Assembly: GCA_930367215.1 (NCBI GenBank)
Contig: OV884056.1
Coordinates: 316,292,709 to 316,356,708, forward strand
From: Pollenia angustigena
Taxonomy: Eukaryota > Arthropoda > Insecta > Diptera > Polleniidae
DNA: 64,000 bases
Reading direction: 5' to 3'
Positions 43,783-53,669 of the stretch are shown piece by piece. Both the position numbers and the translations under genes were made by a program. How positions within the stretch are numbered: position 1 is the stretch's first letter; every line of letters begins with the position of its first letter. The notes beneath the pieces are model-generated. The model ran no database searches. It had not been told where the DNA came from and worked only from the letters and a program-made list of their open reading frames with translations.

Positions 43783-44287
43783 AGTTAACGTGCGCACGAT
43801 AACAGAACTGCCCTAATGTTTTAATGGAATTTATTCTGCATTACAGAACACCACTAATGTTTTATTTTTAACTTATTAGCATTTTAGCTTTGTTCTGTGA
43901 TTGGCCAATTCACCGTAAATTTTAAACTGAAAACTAATTTTATAATTGCAATGTCGACATATTTTTTATATTTTTGTTTTGCTAAATACTAATATCTTAT
44001 TACAATAAGCCTCACAGTAGCTGGCTAATTCACCGTAAATTTTAAACTGAAAACTAATTTTATAATTGCAATGTCAACATATTTTTTATATTTTTGTTTT
44101 GCTAAATACTAATATCTTATACCTTTGTAATTGCAATATGAGCATATTTTTATGATTGGCCAATCTTAGGTAAATTTTGGAATTTCATTAAAGTGCACTG
44201 TTAGCACTAATAGCTTTAGTGTTTTTTAAATAAAGAAAAAGAGAGCATTCTGTATTCAACCATCAAAGGAATCGTGTTTTATTTACT
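43783..44287 (+). repeat. 5' LTR of the env-only element
   Basis: 505 bp. Contains an internal direct duplication of about 130 bp (GGCCAATTCACCGTAAATTT / GGCTAATTCACCGTAAATTT copies). An AATAAA at 44229-44234 may serve as poly(A) signal. No TATA box is obvious. Confidence 0.88.
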
Positions 44288-45130
44288 GGCGCCCAACGTG
44301 CAAAAAGACTAACAAGGGTACATAGTATACCCAAGTCTTAGTGAATATTTTTAATAAAAAAAAAAACAAAAGGACATAGTACCTCAGAATTTAAAAAAGG
44401 GACATAGTACCTGGAAAATTTTTGTCTTAGTGAAAATTTTTAATAAAAAAAAAAAAACAAAAGGACATAGTACCTCAAATTTTAAAAAAAAAAAGGACAT
44501 AGTACCTGGAAAATTTTTGTCTTAGTGAATTTTTTTTAATAAAAAAAACAAAAGGACATAGTACCTCAAAATTTAAAAAAAAAAAAAAAGGACATAGTAC
44601 CTGGAAAAATTTGTCTTAGTGAATTTAAAAAAAAAAAAAACAAACAAAAGGACATAGTACCTCAATTTATTTTTAATTTAAAAAAACAAAAGGACATAGT
44701 ACCTTAAGTTTTAATATAAATAAACAAAGAACAAGTGCCTGAAAATTTTAAAGCTAATTAAAAGTTTTGAACGATAAAGGACAATTTTGTGAAGTTTAAT
44801 AAACAAAAGAACAAAGTGCCGGAAATTTTGAAGCTTAATAAAAGTTTTTGAACGATAAAGGAACAATTTGTTTTCAAAGTTAAATAAACAAAGAACAAGT
44901 GCCTGCAAATTTTAAAGCTAATTAAAGTCTCGAACGATAAAGAACAATTTTGTGAAGTTAAATGAACAAAAGAACAAGTGCCGAAAGTTTTGAAGCTAAA
45001 TAAAAGTTTAAACGATAGAGAAGAGATACTGTACCCGAGGAGAATTTTAAAACTAACGACGAAGACATAGCAACAAAAAGTTCTGCAACAGCCGTGCTAA
45101 TTAAATTGAAAAGAAGGACTACCCAGGCCC
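44288..45130 (+). repeat. Repeat-rich 5' leader of the env-only element
   Basis: After the primer site, GGACATAGTACCT occurs eight times between about 44369 and 44705, in alternating forms followed by TCA or GGAAA and separated by A-rich tracts. A second array (about 44720-45015) repeats GAACAAGTGCC, AAGCTAAT and GAACGATAAAG with a period of about 80-100 bp. No frame of useful length is open. The segment could be untranslated leader of a spliced subgenomic RNA. Confidence 0.7.
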
Positions 45131-46576
45131 ATGATTTTAATAAGGAAACTAGTATTTCTCACCCTAATATCCTGGGTGTCGCCCAAGATCATCGATTATT
45201 CGGACTCGTATTTCATAGCCATAACCGATGGCGATGTCGCGACATATATTGACTGCGACTACCTAGTACACCAGACGAACTTAACGGAATACGAACTAGC
45301 GGTGGAGGAGAGTGAGAATCTTCTCGTTAACCTATCTGACCCCAGAGAGACTGGGATGGTGCGGGAACAGACAAGGGAGATACGTAGACTGTTGGAGACG
45401 TTGCATGTAAACAGACGGTCCGCAAGATCCATTGACTTCTTGGGTTCCGCGTTGAAATTTGTCGCCGGCACACCTGACCACAGCGACATGGAGCTGCTTA
45501 TGACCCGGGAGGACTTGTTGATTCAGAACAACCGGAAGCAGGCGGTAGTGAACTCGGCTATACAGGACAAAATAAATGAGCTGACCGAAAGACTTAACGT
45601 TATACGGGATTACAGAGGTAGCAATGCCATTGGGGAAGATGATTTGGTCTTGTTCGAACTTGTATCCACGAGAAACGGTGAGATAATTTCATTTCTTAAT
45701 AACCTAGCACTATCGATAATTCTGGCAAAAGAGAACATTATACATCCAGCCATACTTGATAACGTTGATCTTGAAAAACAATTCGAATCAAAAATAGTAC
45801 CCATTAGTATAAATGATAGGCTAAGAGTAAGCAATGTATCTGTTTTCCAAAACGAGTCAATGATTTATTATGTTATAAAATTTCCAATTTTTAAGAATTT
45901 TTGTGAATATCTTAAGGTGTACCCTGTGATTCATGATGGTTCCATTCTAAGATTGGAAGTGTATCAAGCTGCGAAATGCCACGATTATACTCTCCCGATA
46001 ACGAGCTGCATCAATGTTGGAACAACAAAAATCTGCCGCGAAACAGTTGATACATGCCTTTCTCAACTCTTGAACGATAATTCAGCATCCTGCCACACAC
46101 AATCGGCGGACGATGTTCCTTCAATACAATGGGTGGCAGATGGATTAATACTTTTGAATAATGTGTATGATACAAGCATATTCGAAGGAGATACAATAAG
46201 GGTAAACGGAACTTTGATGGTCGCATTCACAAATAACGTAACCATAAATGGTACTTGGTATAAAAAACCCCAAACATGGAAGAGAAACTTATTGCCACAT
46301 CCCCCGAAAACCTTGAACATTAAAAAAACGGGTCATGAAGAATTATTGACGCTCCCATACATTCACAGGCTGAACTTAGAAAACATAAGTTACATAAAGG
46401 AGCTCAAAGATTGCACGTTCACGCATAGAATCGCCCTCGCCTCATTGGTCATACTAATACCTGTTATTGTCGGGTTGAGTCATTACATACGGCATAAGTG
46501 CAGAAGGGAGGCGGTAATCAGTGTGGAGGACATAATAAGAGAGATCAGGTCGAAACAGGGATGTCCCGACGTTTAA
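45131..46576 (+). CDS. env: Errantivirus-type envelope (Env) protein, intact frame
   Basis: 481 residues without interruption. The N-terminus is a hydrophobic signal-like segment (about 5-20). Residues 95-99 (RRSAR) look like a furin-type cleavage site, directly followed by a glycine-containing fusion-peptide-like region with FLG and VAGTPD..D (about 102-117), the arrangement shared by insect errantivirus Env and baculovirus F proteins. Several N-glycosylation sequons and Cys residues follow. One membrane anchor (about 434-453) and a short basic cytoplasmic tail end the protein. In intact relatives this is a membrane fusion glycoprotein made from a spliced RNA. Here it is the only gene left between LTRs. 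The first half is richer in G and C than the second. Confidence 0.9.
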   Translation: MILIRKLVFLTLISWVSPKIIDYSDSYFIAITDGDVATYIDCDYLVHQTNLTEYELAVEESENLLVNLSDPRETGMVREQTREIRRLLETLHVNRRSARSIDFLGSALKFVAGTPDHSDMELLMTREDLLIQNNRKQAVVNSAIQDKINELTERLNVIRDYRGSNAIGEDDLVLFELVSTRNGEIISFLNNLALSIILAKENIIHPAILDNVDLEKQFESKIVPISINDRLRVSNVSVFQNESMIYYVIKFPIFKNFCEYLKVYPVIHDGSILRLEVYQAAKCHDYTLPITSCINVGTTKICRETVDTCLSQLLNDNSASCHTQSADDVPSIQWVADGLILLNNVYDTSIFEGDTIRVNGTLMVAFTNNVTINGTWYKKPQTWKRNLLPHPPKTLNIKKTGHEELLTLPYIHRLNLENISYIKELKDCTFTHRIALASLVILIPVIVGLSHYIRHKCRREAVISVEDIIREIRSKQGCPDV

Positions 46577-46586
46577 AAGGGGGAGG

Positions 46587-47091
46587 AGTTAACGTGCGCA
46601 CGATAACAGAACTGCCCTAATGTTTTAATGGAATTTATTCTGCATTACAGAACACCACTAATGTTTTATTTTTAACTTATTAGCATTTTAGCTTTGTTCT
46701 GTGATTGGCCAATTCACCGTAAATTTTAAACTGAAAACTAATTTTATAATTGCAATGTCGACATATTTTTTATATTTTTGTTTTGCTAAATACTAATATC
46801 TTATTACAATAAGCCTCACAGTAGCTGGCTAATTCACCGTAAATTTTAAACTGAAAACTAATTTTATAATTGCAATGTCAACATATTTTTTATATTTTTG
46901 TTTTGCTAAATACTAATATCTTATACCTTTGTAATTGCAATATGAGCATATTTTTATGATTGGCCAATCTTAGGTAAATTTTGGAATTTCATTAAAGTGC
47001 ACTGTTAGCACTAATAGCTTTAGTGTTTTTTAAATAAAGAAAAAGAGAGCATTCTGTATTCAACCATCAAAGGAATCGTGTTTTATTTACT
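46587..47091 (+). repeat. 3' LTR of the env-only element
   Basis: 505 bp, reads identical to the 5' LTR throughout. Preceded by a purine-rich tract after the env stop and followed by the TGTA duplication. Confidence 0.88.
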
Positions 47092-48101
47092 TGTATGTGA
47101 AAAAGTGGTCACCATATATTTTTATGAGTGCAGCTAACTTTGATGTTTTGTTTGAAAATATTTTACAGCTGTCCAAAAATATGAAAAATGTGCAGGTATA
47201 CAAAATGCATGTAAAAAAGGATTTTGAAGAATAATTCCAGAAAATATGTATTTTGGGCAGTTAAGTCAAAGTGCAACTAACTTTGATTTTTTCTATGAAA
47301 TTAATTTTAAAATGACAAAAATTTTGTGCATTTATCTTAACTGTGCAGGTATAGAAAGTGCACTTAAAAAAGAAATTTGTATGGAATTATAAAGAATAAT
47401 TCCAAAAATTATCAATTTTGTGCAGTTAATTCAAAAGTACACGTAAACAAAAGGCAGTTAAGTCAAAACTACTGTAGTACTTTATTATCAAAATTTTTAT
47501 TTCGTTACCGAAATCTAATTGAAAAGCATTACGTACATTCTTTGTGTTAATCAGCGTTGCCAGAATTAAGATTTTCTTATTTTTCAAGATTTTTCGAACA
47601 AAATAAGATTTAAAGATTTTTTTCTCAAATTAAGATTTTTTATTTTTAGATATAAAGATTTTTAACTATAAGTTTGTACAACATACATAACTTTCTTTTA
47701 CAGTTTTTTAAACAGTAAATTTTTAAATCAATGAGGTTTTATATCAGCTTATTGTCTATTGGTTTTGCACACTTTTGTACAAACATGCATCATTATTTCT
47801 GGGCATACAAAACATTAAAAAAGCATCATAGATTCGCGGTTGTTCATTTTGGGAATAAAGAACAAAAAAGTTAATGTATTTAGTTACTATGTCTTAGTAC
47901 CAAAAGGTAAAACTAATAGAACTAAAATTTGGTCTGGCCCGACCAAGAGGAGTGGTAAAAAGTTACAGTTAAGGGCTATGAAGCTTTTGCTTTGAAAATA
48001 CTACATTCCATGTTTATGATAATTTGTAAACAAAGTATTTATACATATGTAAGTGCTTAAGAATATCTGTTTAAACGTGTAACAACATTAATTTAATAAA
48101 A
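47092..48101. other. Non-coding stretch with repeated GTGCAGGTA-like motifs
   Basis: Between 47120 and 47475, GTGCAG or its variants (GTGCAGGTAT, GTGCAGCTAA, GCAGTTAAGTCAAA) recur many times. The same motifs occur at 42715-42835, on the other side of the LTR element. A run of AAGATTTT repeats lies at about 47560-47665. No gene was recognised. Confidence 0.45.
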
Positions 48102-48369
48102 ATCTAAAACTTTTTAATGTGATTTAATTTTCATATTGTAAGTCTTTAATGTTTATGTGGTACATTATTGTATTTATTTTATTGTTTTTATAATTTTTAA
48201 ATAGACAATCCCTTGAAAAAGTCGACAAACAATCGACGAAACGTCGGGAACAAAATATTGTAATTAAAAATTGAATTTTATTTACATTGAAGAAATTTAG
48301 GCCCTATTAGCTTGACAAAAATAATATTCATAAATTCATCACTCTGGCCAAAGAAACAACTACAACAAT
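48102..48369 (+). repeat. Penelope-like element 3' tail, solo copy
   Basis: Nearly identical to 7885-8154, including the hammerhead-like segment and the ACAACTACAACAAT end. No coding part is attached, so it is a strongly 5'-truncated insertion. Confidence 0.75.
48209..48249 (+). ncRNA. Hammerhead-ribozyme-like motif, second copy
   Basis: Same layout as 7994-8034, with GTCGAC in place of GTCTAC in the stem region. The CUGAUGA box is degenerate in the same way. Confidence 0.45.
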
Positions 48370-49079
48370 TAATAAAAATTCATTAGGAATACATTTAGGA
48401 AAATCCATAGTTTTCAGTGAGCTTTTTTTAAATGCACTTTTCATGCACGGTATCAAAAAATATAATTTTTAATTGAGAACCGTCAAGATTGCATATGATG
48501 TATAAGCTTCATAGCTCCCAATCAAAATTTTTTTGCCCAAAATTAATACATCTCTAATATAAGAATTTAATTACTTTCGATGAAACTTCTTTTTATAGAT
48601 GGACTTTTTTACGTTCTTATTTATTAGAAATTAAGTGCATTTAAAATGTATTTTTTTGGAAAATATAACTAATGCCCCTATTGCGGTTCTCCACTTTTGT
48701 AACAGTTTGGTTGTCTTTGATAAATTCACATTGCCATTCTCAACTCAACTGGCAGTTGGCTATTCAGTTGTGTATCTGTTTGTTTAGTGGTATTGCCGTT
48801 TTCAACTTTGTAAAAGTTTGGTCGACAAAAATGTTAAATACACACAACTGCTAAAAAGTAGTTGTGTTATTGGCAGTTAAGTTTATTTTTTTTAAAATTT
48901 GGTTAAAATCAAAAACAAAATGTAGAAATCGTATGTATAAATTTTTGTAATAACTTTTTCGTTTTTTTTTTTTTTAATTTTATTAGTTTGAAAATAAAAA
49001 CGAGAGCTCAATTTGAGCGGCTCGTCCAGCTTATTTAGAGAAACTTAGAAATTGTTGGCGGAAAACACCAAAGTTTGGT
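48370..49079. other. AT-rich stretch, nothing firm
   Basis: Contains imperfect internal repeats (TGCCATTCTCAACT / TGCCGTTTTCAACT near 48730-48810) but no recognisable gene or element end. Confidence 0.35.
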
Positions 49080-49560
49080 ATGATGAAAAATTCATATAAG
49101 GAGTTATGCGAAGAGTTTATAGTGGAGTTAAATAGTTTGGGACCACGACAAGAACTTCTTTTAAACACTTATAATCTTCTTAATCTAATTATAATATTAT
49201 TGGCACAGGTTTGCATACACTACAAGCCAAGTATAAAAAAAAAACTTGCCAAAAATAAAAGAAACACTCAAGCGACAGGGTGAGGGCTATCAAAGAAGTT
49301 CCATTAAATAGCATTGAGGATAGTGTTTCGCAGCTCTTGTATTGCAAGTCCGGCCAAGTATTTGGTGTTGAAAATATTTCATTTGACAATTTTACTGAGT
49401 CAGGTGAACCAATAATACAACCAGCCGATTGTCAACAGCTACCCCAACCAGAAGAAGAACTCATCATGCACAAGAAAGTTTCGTTACTTATTATAAGTTC
49501 TTACTTGGCACCGGGAAGTTCAAGAGGGTTAGAATCATCACGAATTTTAAAAAAGTTCTA
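49022..49560 (+). other. Coding-like segment of unknown origin, two overlapping frames
   Basis: One frame runs from about 49017 through ATGs at 49080 and 49083 to a stop at 49283. A second frame overlaps and runs from about 49275 to 49561. Both have a more protein-like composition than the surroundings (for example NSLGPRQELLLNTYN, then FGVENISFDNFTESGEP). The shift between frames follows an A-run near 49232. A TTTCTCAG acceptor-like site follows at about 49641. I do not recognise a family. It could be a decayed gene or retroposed exon, or chance. Confidence 0.22.
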
Positions 49561-50372
49561 AAAATTAAAGATAATTGTGTTGAAATAAGTATTTATTTAG
49601 TATTTAAAAAAATTTTTGATTTTGTTTTTGTCTTTCTCAGGTGTGGAAAGGGAAATACTATTGGAAGAGGTATCCATAAAATCATACATTTGTCTTAAAA
49701 ATAACAACATGAAAATATACTACTGCTGCGAGCCACCCATTATTTAGATTTCTACTGTGTATTTATGAGAAAACAATGACCACAGCGTAAAAGCTCGTAT
49801 TATTTTAGAACTTTTTTTGGAACACAACAATTTTTTTTAGGTACAAAACATGTTGCATGTTTTACCCTTACTTTTACTTAAGGTGTTCATACTGCCCTGT
49901 CTTACAACTTTGGTACTTACTACTTTGTTTGTACAACCAATGTTTTATTTTGCTTGTCATAACTCATACAGCTCATAATTTTGTAAAAAAAATTATTTTA
50001 AAAGAAAATATAAATATATTTACACATTAAAATCAAAAAAAGTCTATTTATATTATAATCGTTTAAATTTTTCTAAGCCATTAGTGATGTCAATATTTGT
50101 TTTCAAGCCATAATTGCGTTCAGAAACCGCTCAAATAGCATTAAAAATCGCTCATGAAGTACATTAATTATGAAAGTGTAATAGTTGTAAATAAAAGCAG
50201 CTAATTGTGTTCTATTAAAATTGCACAACATGTAACACTTCCAGTGATTATAGGTAACATTAGAAAATGTTACATGTATATACTGTAGCATATTGTTTTC
50301 AGAAAAGAAATCGCCATTAGTTTGTGGTTCAATCACGCTAAACATTAATTTTCGTGAAAACTGCCTTTACAC

Positions 50373-50528
50373 AGCGTTTACATTTGCCACTACTGGCAAG
50401 ACAGTAAGCATATACATATTAGTTGGCAAAACAATGCAAAAACAAAATAGCTGTAAAAGTGTTTATGTATTAGTGAAAAAGTTTGAATGAATTGCTTCTG
50501 CTTGCCAGTACTGGCAAATGTAAACGCT
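50373..50528. mobile_element. Small MITE (AGCGTTTACATTTGCCA ends)
   Basis: AGCGTTTACATTTGCCACTA with ACTGGCAAG, and CTTGCCAGTACTGGCAAATG with TAAACGCT, are near-exact inverted ends of 28 bp around about 100 bp. Confidence 0.6.
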
Positions 50529-50612
50529 ATGTTAATTGTGAATTAAATCAACGTTTCTCCTTATGATTTTTTTATGAATTGTTGAAAACAAAAAATTACA
50601 AGTAGGTAGTAA

Positions 50613-50784
50613 CCCTACAAGAGATGAATGAGCGAGTAGTCACATTTTTCATTTTGGTGTTGAGAAAATGATAGAAAGAAATGACCGAATGTGACCGAAA
50701 ACTTTATTTCGGTCATATCTTTCTATCATTTTCTTAACACCAAAATGAAAATTCTGACTACTCGCTCATTCATTTATTGTAGGG
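50613..50784. mobile_element. Palindromic MITE (CCCTACAAGAGATGAATGAG), full copy
   Basis: 172 bp that folds into one long hairpin of about 75-bp arms, with the centre at CGAAAACTTTATTTCG. The arms carry GCGAGTAGTCACA and TTTTCATTTTGGTGTT with their partners. Related to 41578-41703. Confidence 0.75.
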
Positions 50785-51361
50785 AAGTTTGCATGAAAAA
50801 AAATTTGATCGCCAATAACTACGAAACAGATGAAAATATAAAAAAATTTTATGAGTATGTATGACTCGAAGGAATCACTATTTCTTATTATGTATTTGTT
50901 GTTGTGATCAAAATTGGAAAAATTGTTCTCGAGTTACGATAAAATGTATCAGCATAACCGCCTTTTTTCGAAATCTGAGTCCGATAGAAAAAGAACTGAT
51001 AACTGATTTATTCGAATTAAGCTCTTTAAAAATTTTTAAGTACACATACATTATTTTTATTTAAAGGATCGAAAGTTTTTGATTTTGCAGACCAGTATAT
51101 ACCGAAAATCACAAAACTGCGTGGTGGACCAAGTTTCACTACAATATAATTTAAATACGGTTTAAGGCGTATTTCAATTATTTTTAGAGTGGGCTTCATT
51201 ATGGGCTCCATCGTAAATTATCAAATTAACAAATAATATAAGAGCTTCACACACAATCCGCTTAACTCAAGGTATATTTACACAAGATAGACAGACTCAT
51301 TTGGGAGTGTAGACATGGTGCTCAATAAAAGGAACCAAGTTGTAAAAATTGTCTTCATATA

Positions 51362-51505
51362 AGTGCCGGTTCACACACGTCAAGTTTGACTCGTCAAGTC
51401 TTGATCTTTTAGGAGAGAAGGGAAAAGAGAAGGCCATTTCTTTTCCCCTCTCTCCTAAAAACTTAAGACTTGACGTGTCAAACTTGACGTGTGTGAACCA
51501 GCACT
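51362..51505. mobile_element. Palindromic MITE (AGTGCCGGTTCACACACG)
   Basis: Arms AGTGCCGGTTCACACACGTC and GACGTGTGTGAACCAGCACT continue inward through CAAGTTTGACTCGTCAAGTC and an AGGAGAGA..TCTCTCCT stem, so most of the 144 bp is double-stranded in a hairpin. Confidence 0.7.
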
Positions 51506-51549
51506 AAAACAAAAACAATTTAACGCACTAATGTACAAATTTTGGCTCA

Positions 51550-52500
51550 TTACTATGTTTACACTTGGGGGTTTAAACGCGTTCAAGCAAAATGTTGTTT
51601 CAGCTAATCAAAGCCGTTCACATTGCATTTGAGATAATTAAGATGACAGTTCATTAAGAAAAAAACACAACAAACAAATTTATATTTATTTAAAGTATTA
51701 AAAATACTTTAATAAAGCTATCAGAAGCTAATTTAAGGCCTATTAATGATGAAATTACGAAAATTAATGGATTATTTACAGGCAAAATAAAAACATTAAG
51801 AAAAAATCTTGGTCGATTGTACACGTGAGAGGTACGTTCATTGTGGCCGATGCTACATCATACTCAGTTTGTGGTATGTTCAGAGGTTTCTATGGGATTA
51901 ATGAAATGATTTATACTATGTTCACACTTGGGTTCTTTAACGAGTTTAAGCAGCTCGAACGTGATTAATCTCTAATCACTTCAAAATCGAGATGATTACC
52001 CTTCAAATTGACATGATTACAACTAAATCACTTTATAAACCACATAGAATCCACGGAACATACCTCAAACTGTGTGTAATGTAGAATCGCCAACATGATC
52101 GTGTACAACCGGCCACGATTTCTGCTTAATGTTTTATTTTTTCCTTAAATAATTCATAAATTTTCCCAATTTCATCCTTAAAATGATTAAAACAATCTTC
52201 TGATAACTTTATAAAATCATTTTTGTCCATTTTTAATACTTTAAATAAATATAAATTTGTTTGTGTTTTTTTTTCTTAATCATCTGTCATCTTAATCATC
52301 TCAAATGTAGTGTGAACGGCTTTGATTAACTTAATCAACATTTTGCTTAAACGCGTTTAAAAACCCAAATGTGAACATTTCATTAGTTTGAATCATTTCA
52401 ATTTGAGGTGATTGACAAATCCCTTCAATGTGTGGTTAATCATCTCGATTTTGATGTGATTAGAGCTTAATTACGTTCGATGCTTAAACGCGCCGAAAAT
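51550..52500. repeat. Foldback element with compound arms
   Basis: TTTAAACGCGTTCAAGCAAA near 51572 has its partner TTTGCTTAAACGCGTTTAAA near 52340. GATAATTAAGATGACAG pairs with CTGTCATCTTAATCATC. A second inverted pair uses TTAAGCAGCTCGAACGTGAT (about 51943) and AATTACGTTCGATGCTTAAA (about 52470). The parts look like an element invaded by, or recombined with, another copy of itself. Confidence 0.55.
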
Positions 52501-52624
52501 ATGTTTGCTGTATAACTCGTCACATAAATCGCCATTGCAAAATAATACTATTTTTTATGTTAAGAAAGTTTTTGTTATTTTATTTCTTAAATAAATCTTT
52601 AAAAAAATAAAATAATATTCACAA

Positions 52625-53450
52625 GATTGCTACTTTATAGGCGAGAGGGACGAGGGGAAAAGAAACGAGTAAACAGATGCATGTACTGTCTTTGCGTTTT
52701 GCTTTCTTATTCATTGTTTAATTTTGTTTTCAATATCAAATAAAACAAAATAAAAAACATGTCAAAGTTTTCTTGGGAATCAAAAATTAATAATCAAGGT
52801 TTCGTTATAATGTGCTAAATTCCCATTTCATACTATTGACAAACCGAAGTTTATTGTTGATGGGATAAGCTATTCCTATGCGCATTTCACTGGTTGCTTA
52901 GGCCAGATCGTCAGGAAACTTAATCCAAAGATTTTCGAAAAAGATATTATACAAATAAAACTGTTAAGCGAAAAAGAATTATAACAAATTTCTTTATTTT
53001 ATTTTGCTAGTTCAGTTTAATTTACACTGCCACATGTACATATATTAGTTATCAAAGTTTTTCTTGGGAATCAAAAATTAATTATCAAGGTTTCGTTATA
53101 ATGTGCTAAATTCCCATTTCATACTATTGACAAACCGAAGTTTATTGTTGATGGGATAAGCTATTCCTATGCGCATTTCACTGGTTGCTTAGGCCAGATC
53201 GTCAGGAAACTTAATCCAAAGATTTTAGAAAAAGATATTATACAAATAAAACTGTTAAGCGAAAAAGAATTTTAAGCCCCAGTTTTACTTATAACAATAT
53301 CAAAGCTTAAACAAAAACAACAACAAAAAACAGTGAGTTTATCTTTTCTTACAACATGTCATGATTCATTTGAACGCCAATTCATGTTCAAAGAAGAAAA
53401 AGGAAGAATCTTGTCAATAAGACATGAGCCGTATGATCTCAGACATATAT
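52625..53450 (+). repeat. Second copy of the GTCTGTG/TTA element, split by repeats
   Basis: 52625-52750 (GCTACTTTATAGGCGAGAGG onward) and 53352-53450 (AATCTTGTCAATAAGACATG onward) match 15580-15808. Between them sit two blocks of the foldback family. Confidence 0.6.
52756..53350 (+). repeat. Two near-identical 220-bp blocks of the foldback family
   Basis: 52760-52981 and 53056-53273 both run from a TCTTGGGAATCAAAAATTAA start to a TTAAGCGAAAAAGAATT end with almost no differences. They are separated by about 75 bp of other sequence. Both contain GCGCATTTCACTGGTTGCTT. A tail with CAGTGAGTTTATC follows only the second. Confidence 0.7.
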
Positions 53451-53669
53451 TGCATACATTATTAAAATTATAGGAAAAATTTAAAAAGTTAAATGCAGTT
53501 TTGTAAAGCAAAGATTATTATTAAAAAAAATAGGAAATTCCAAAGTATATTTATTACAAGTACATGCAAGTGATCAGCTGTTCAGTTGTTTTATTTTCGA
53601 TAGTGTCAAAATTTGCTTACATTTTAGTGCGCCATGATTTGTTTTTTTTTTTTTTGTTTTCTTTATGTT

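Larger units (their letters stand above)
43783..47091 (+). mobile_element. Gypsy-group (errantivirus-like) LTR element with env only; gag and pol absent
   Basis: Two LTRs of 505 bp (43783-44287 and 46587-47091) read as identical. The element is flanked by a TGTA duplication (43779-43782 and 47092-47095), and the target TATGTA fits the gypsy TAYRTA preference. A primer site GGCGCCCAACGTG complementary to tRNA-Lys follows the 5' LTR, and a purine tract (about 46577-46586) precedes the 3' LTR. LTRs begin AGTTA and end TTACT, as in gypsy relatives. Between them lie only a repeat-rich leader and an intact envelope gene. The usual 4 kb or more of gag-pol is missing, so the element is non-autonomous yet recently inserted. 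Confidence 0.88.

Noticed and set aside
44369..45015. CRISPR array
   Set aside because: The repeats are irregular, A-rich and lie in an LTR-element leader of a eukaryote, with no unique-spacer pattern or cas genes.
45259..46320. Several minus-strand frames opposite env
   Set aside because: Shadows of the intact env frame.
42170..47930. A hAT element starting CAGGGATGGCAAAAT split by the LTR element
   Set aside because: No matching right end or 8-bp duplication was found.
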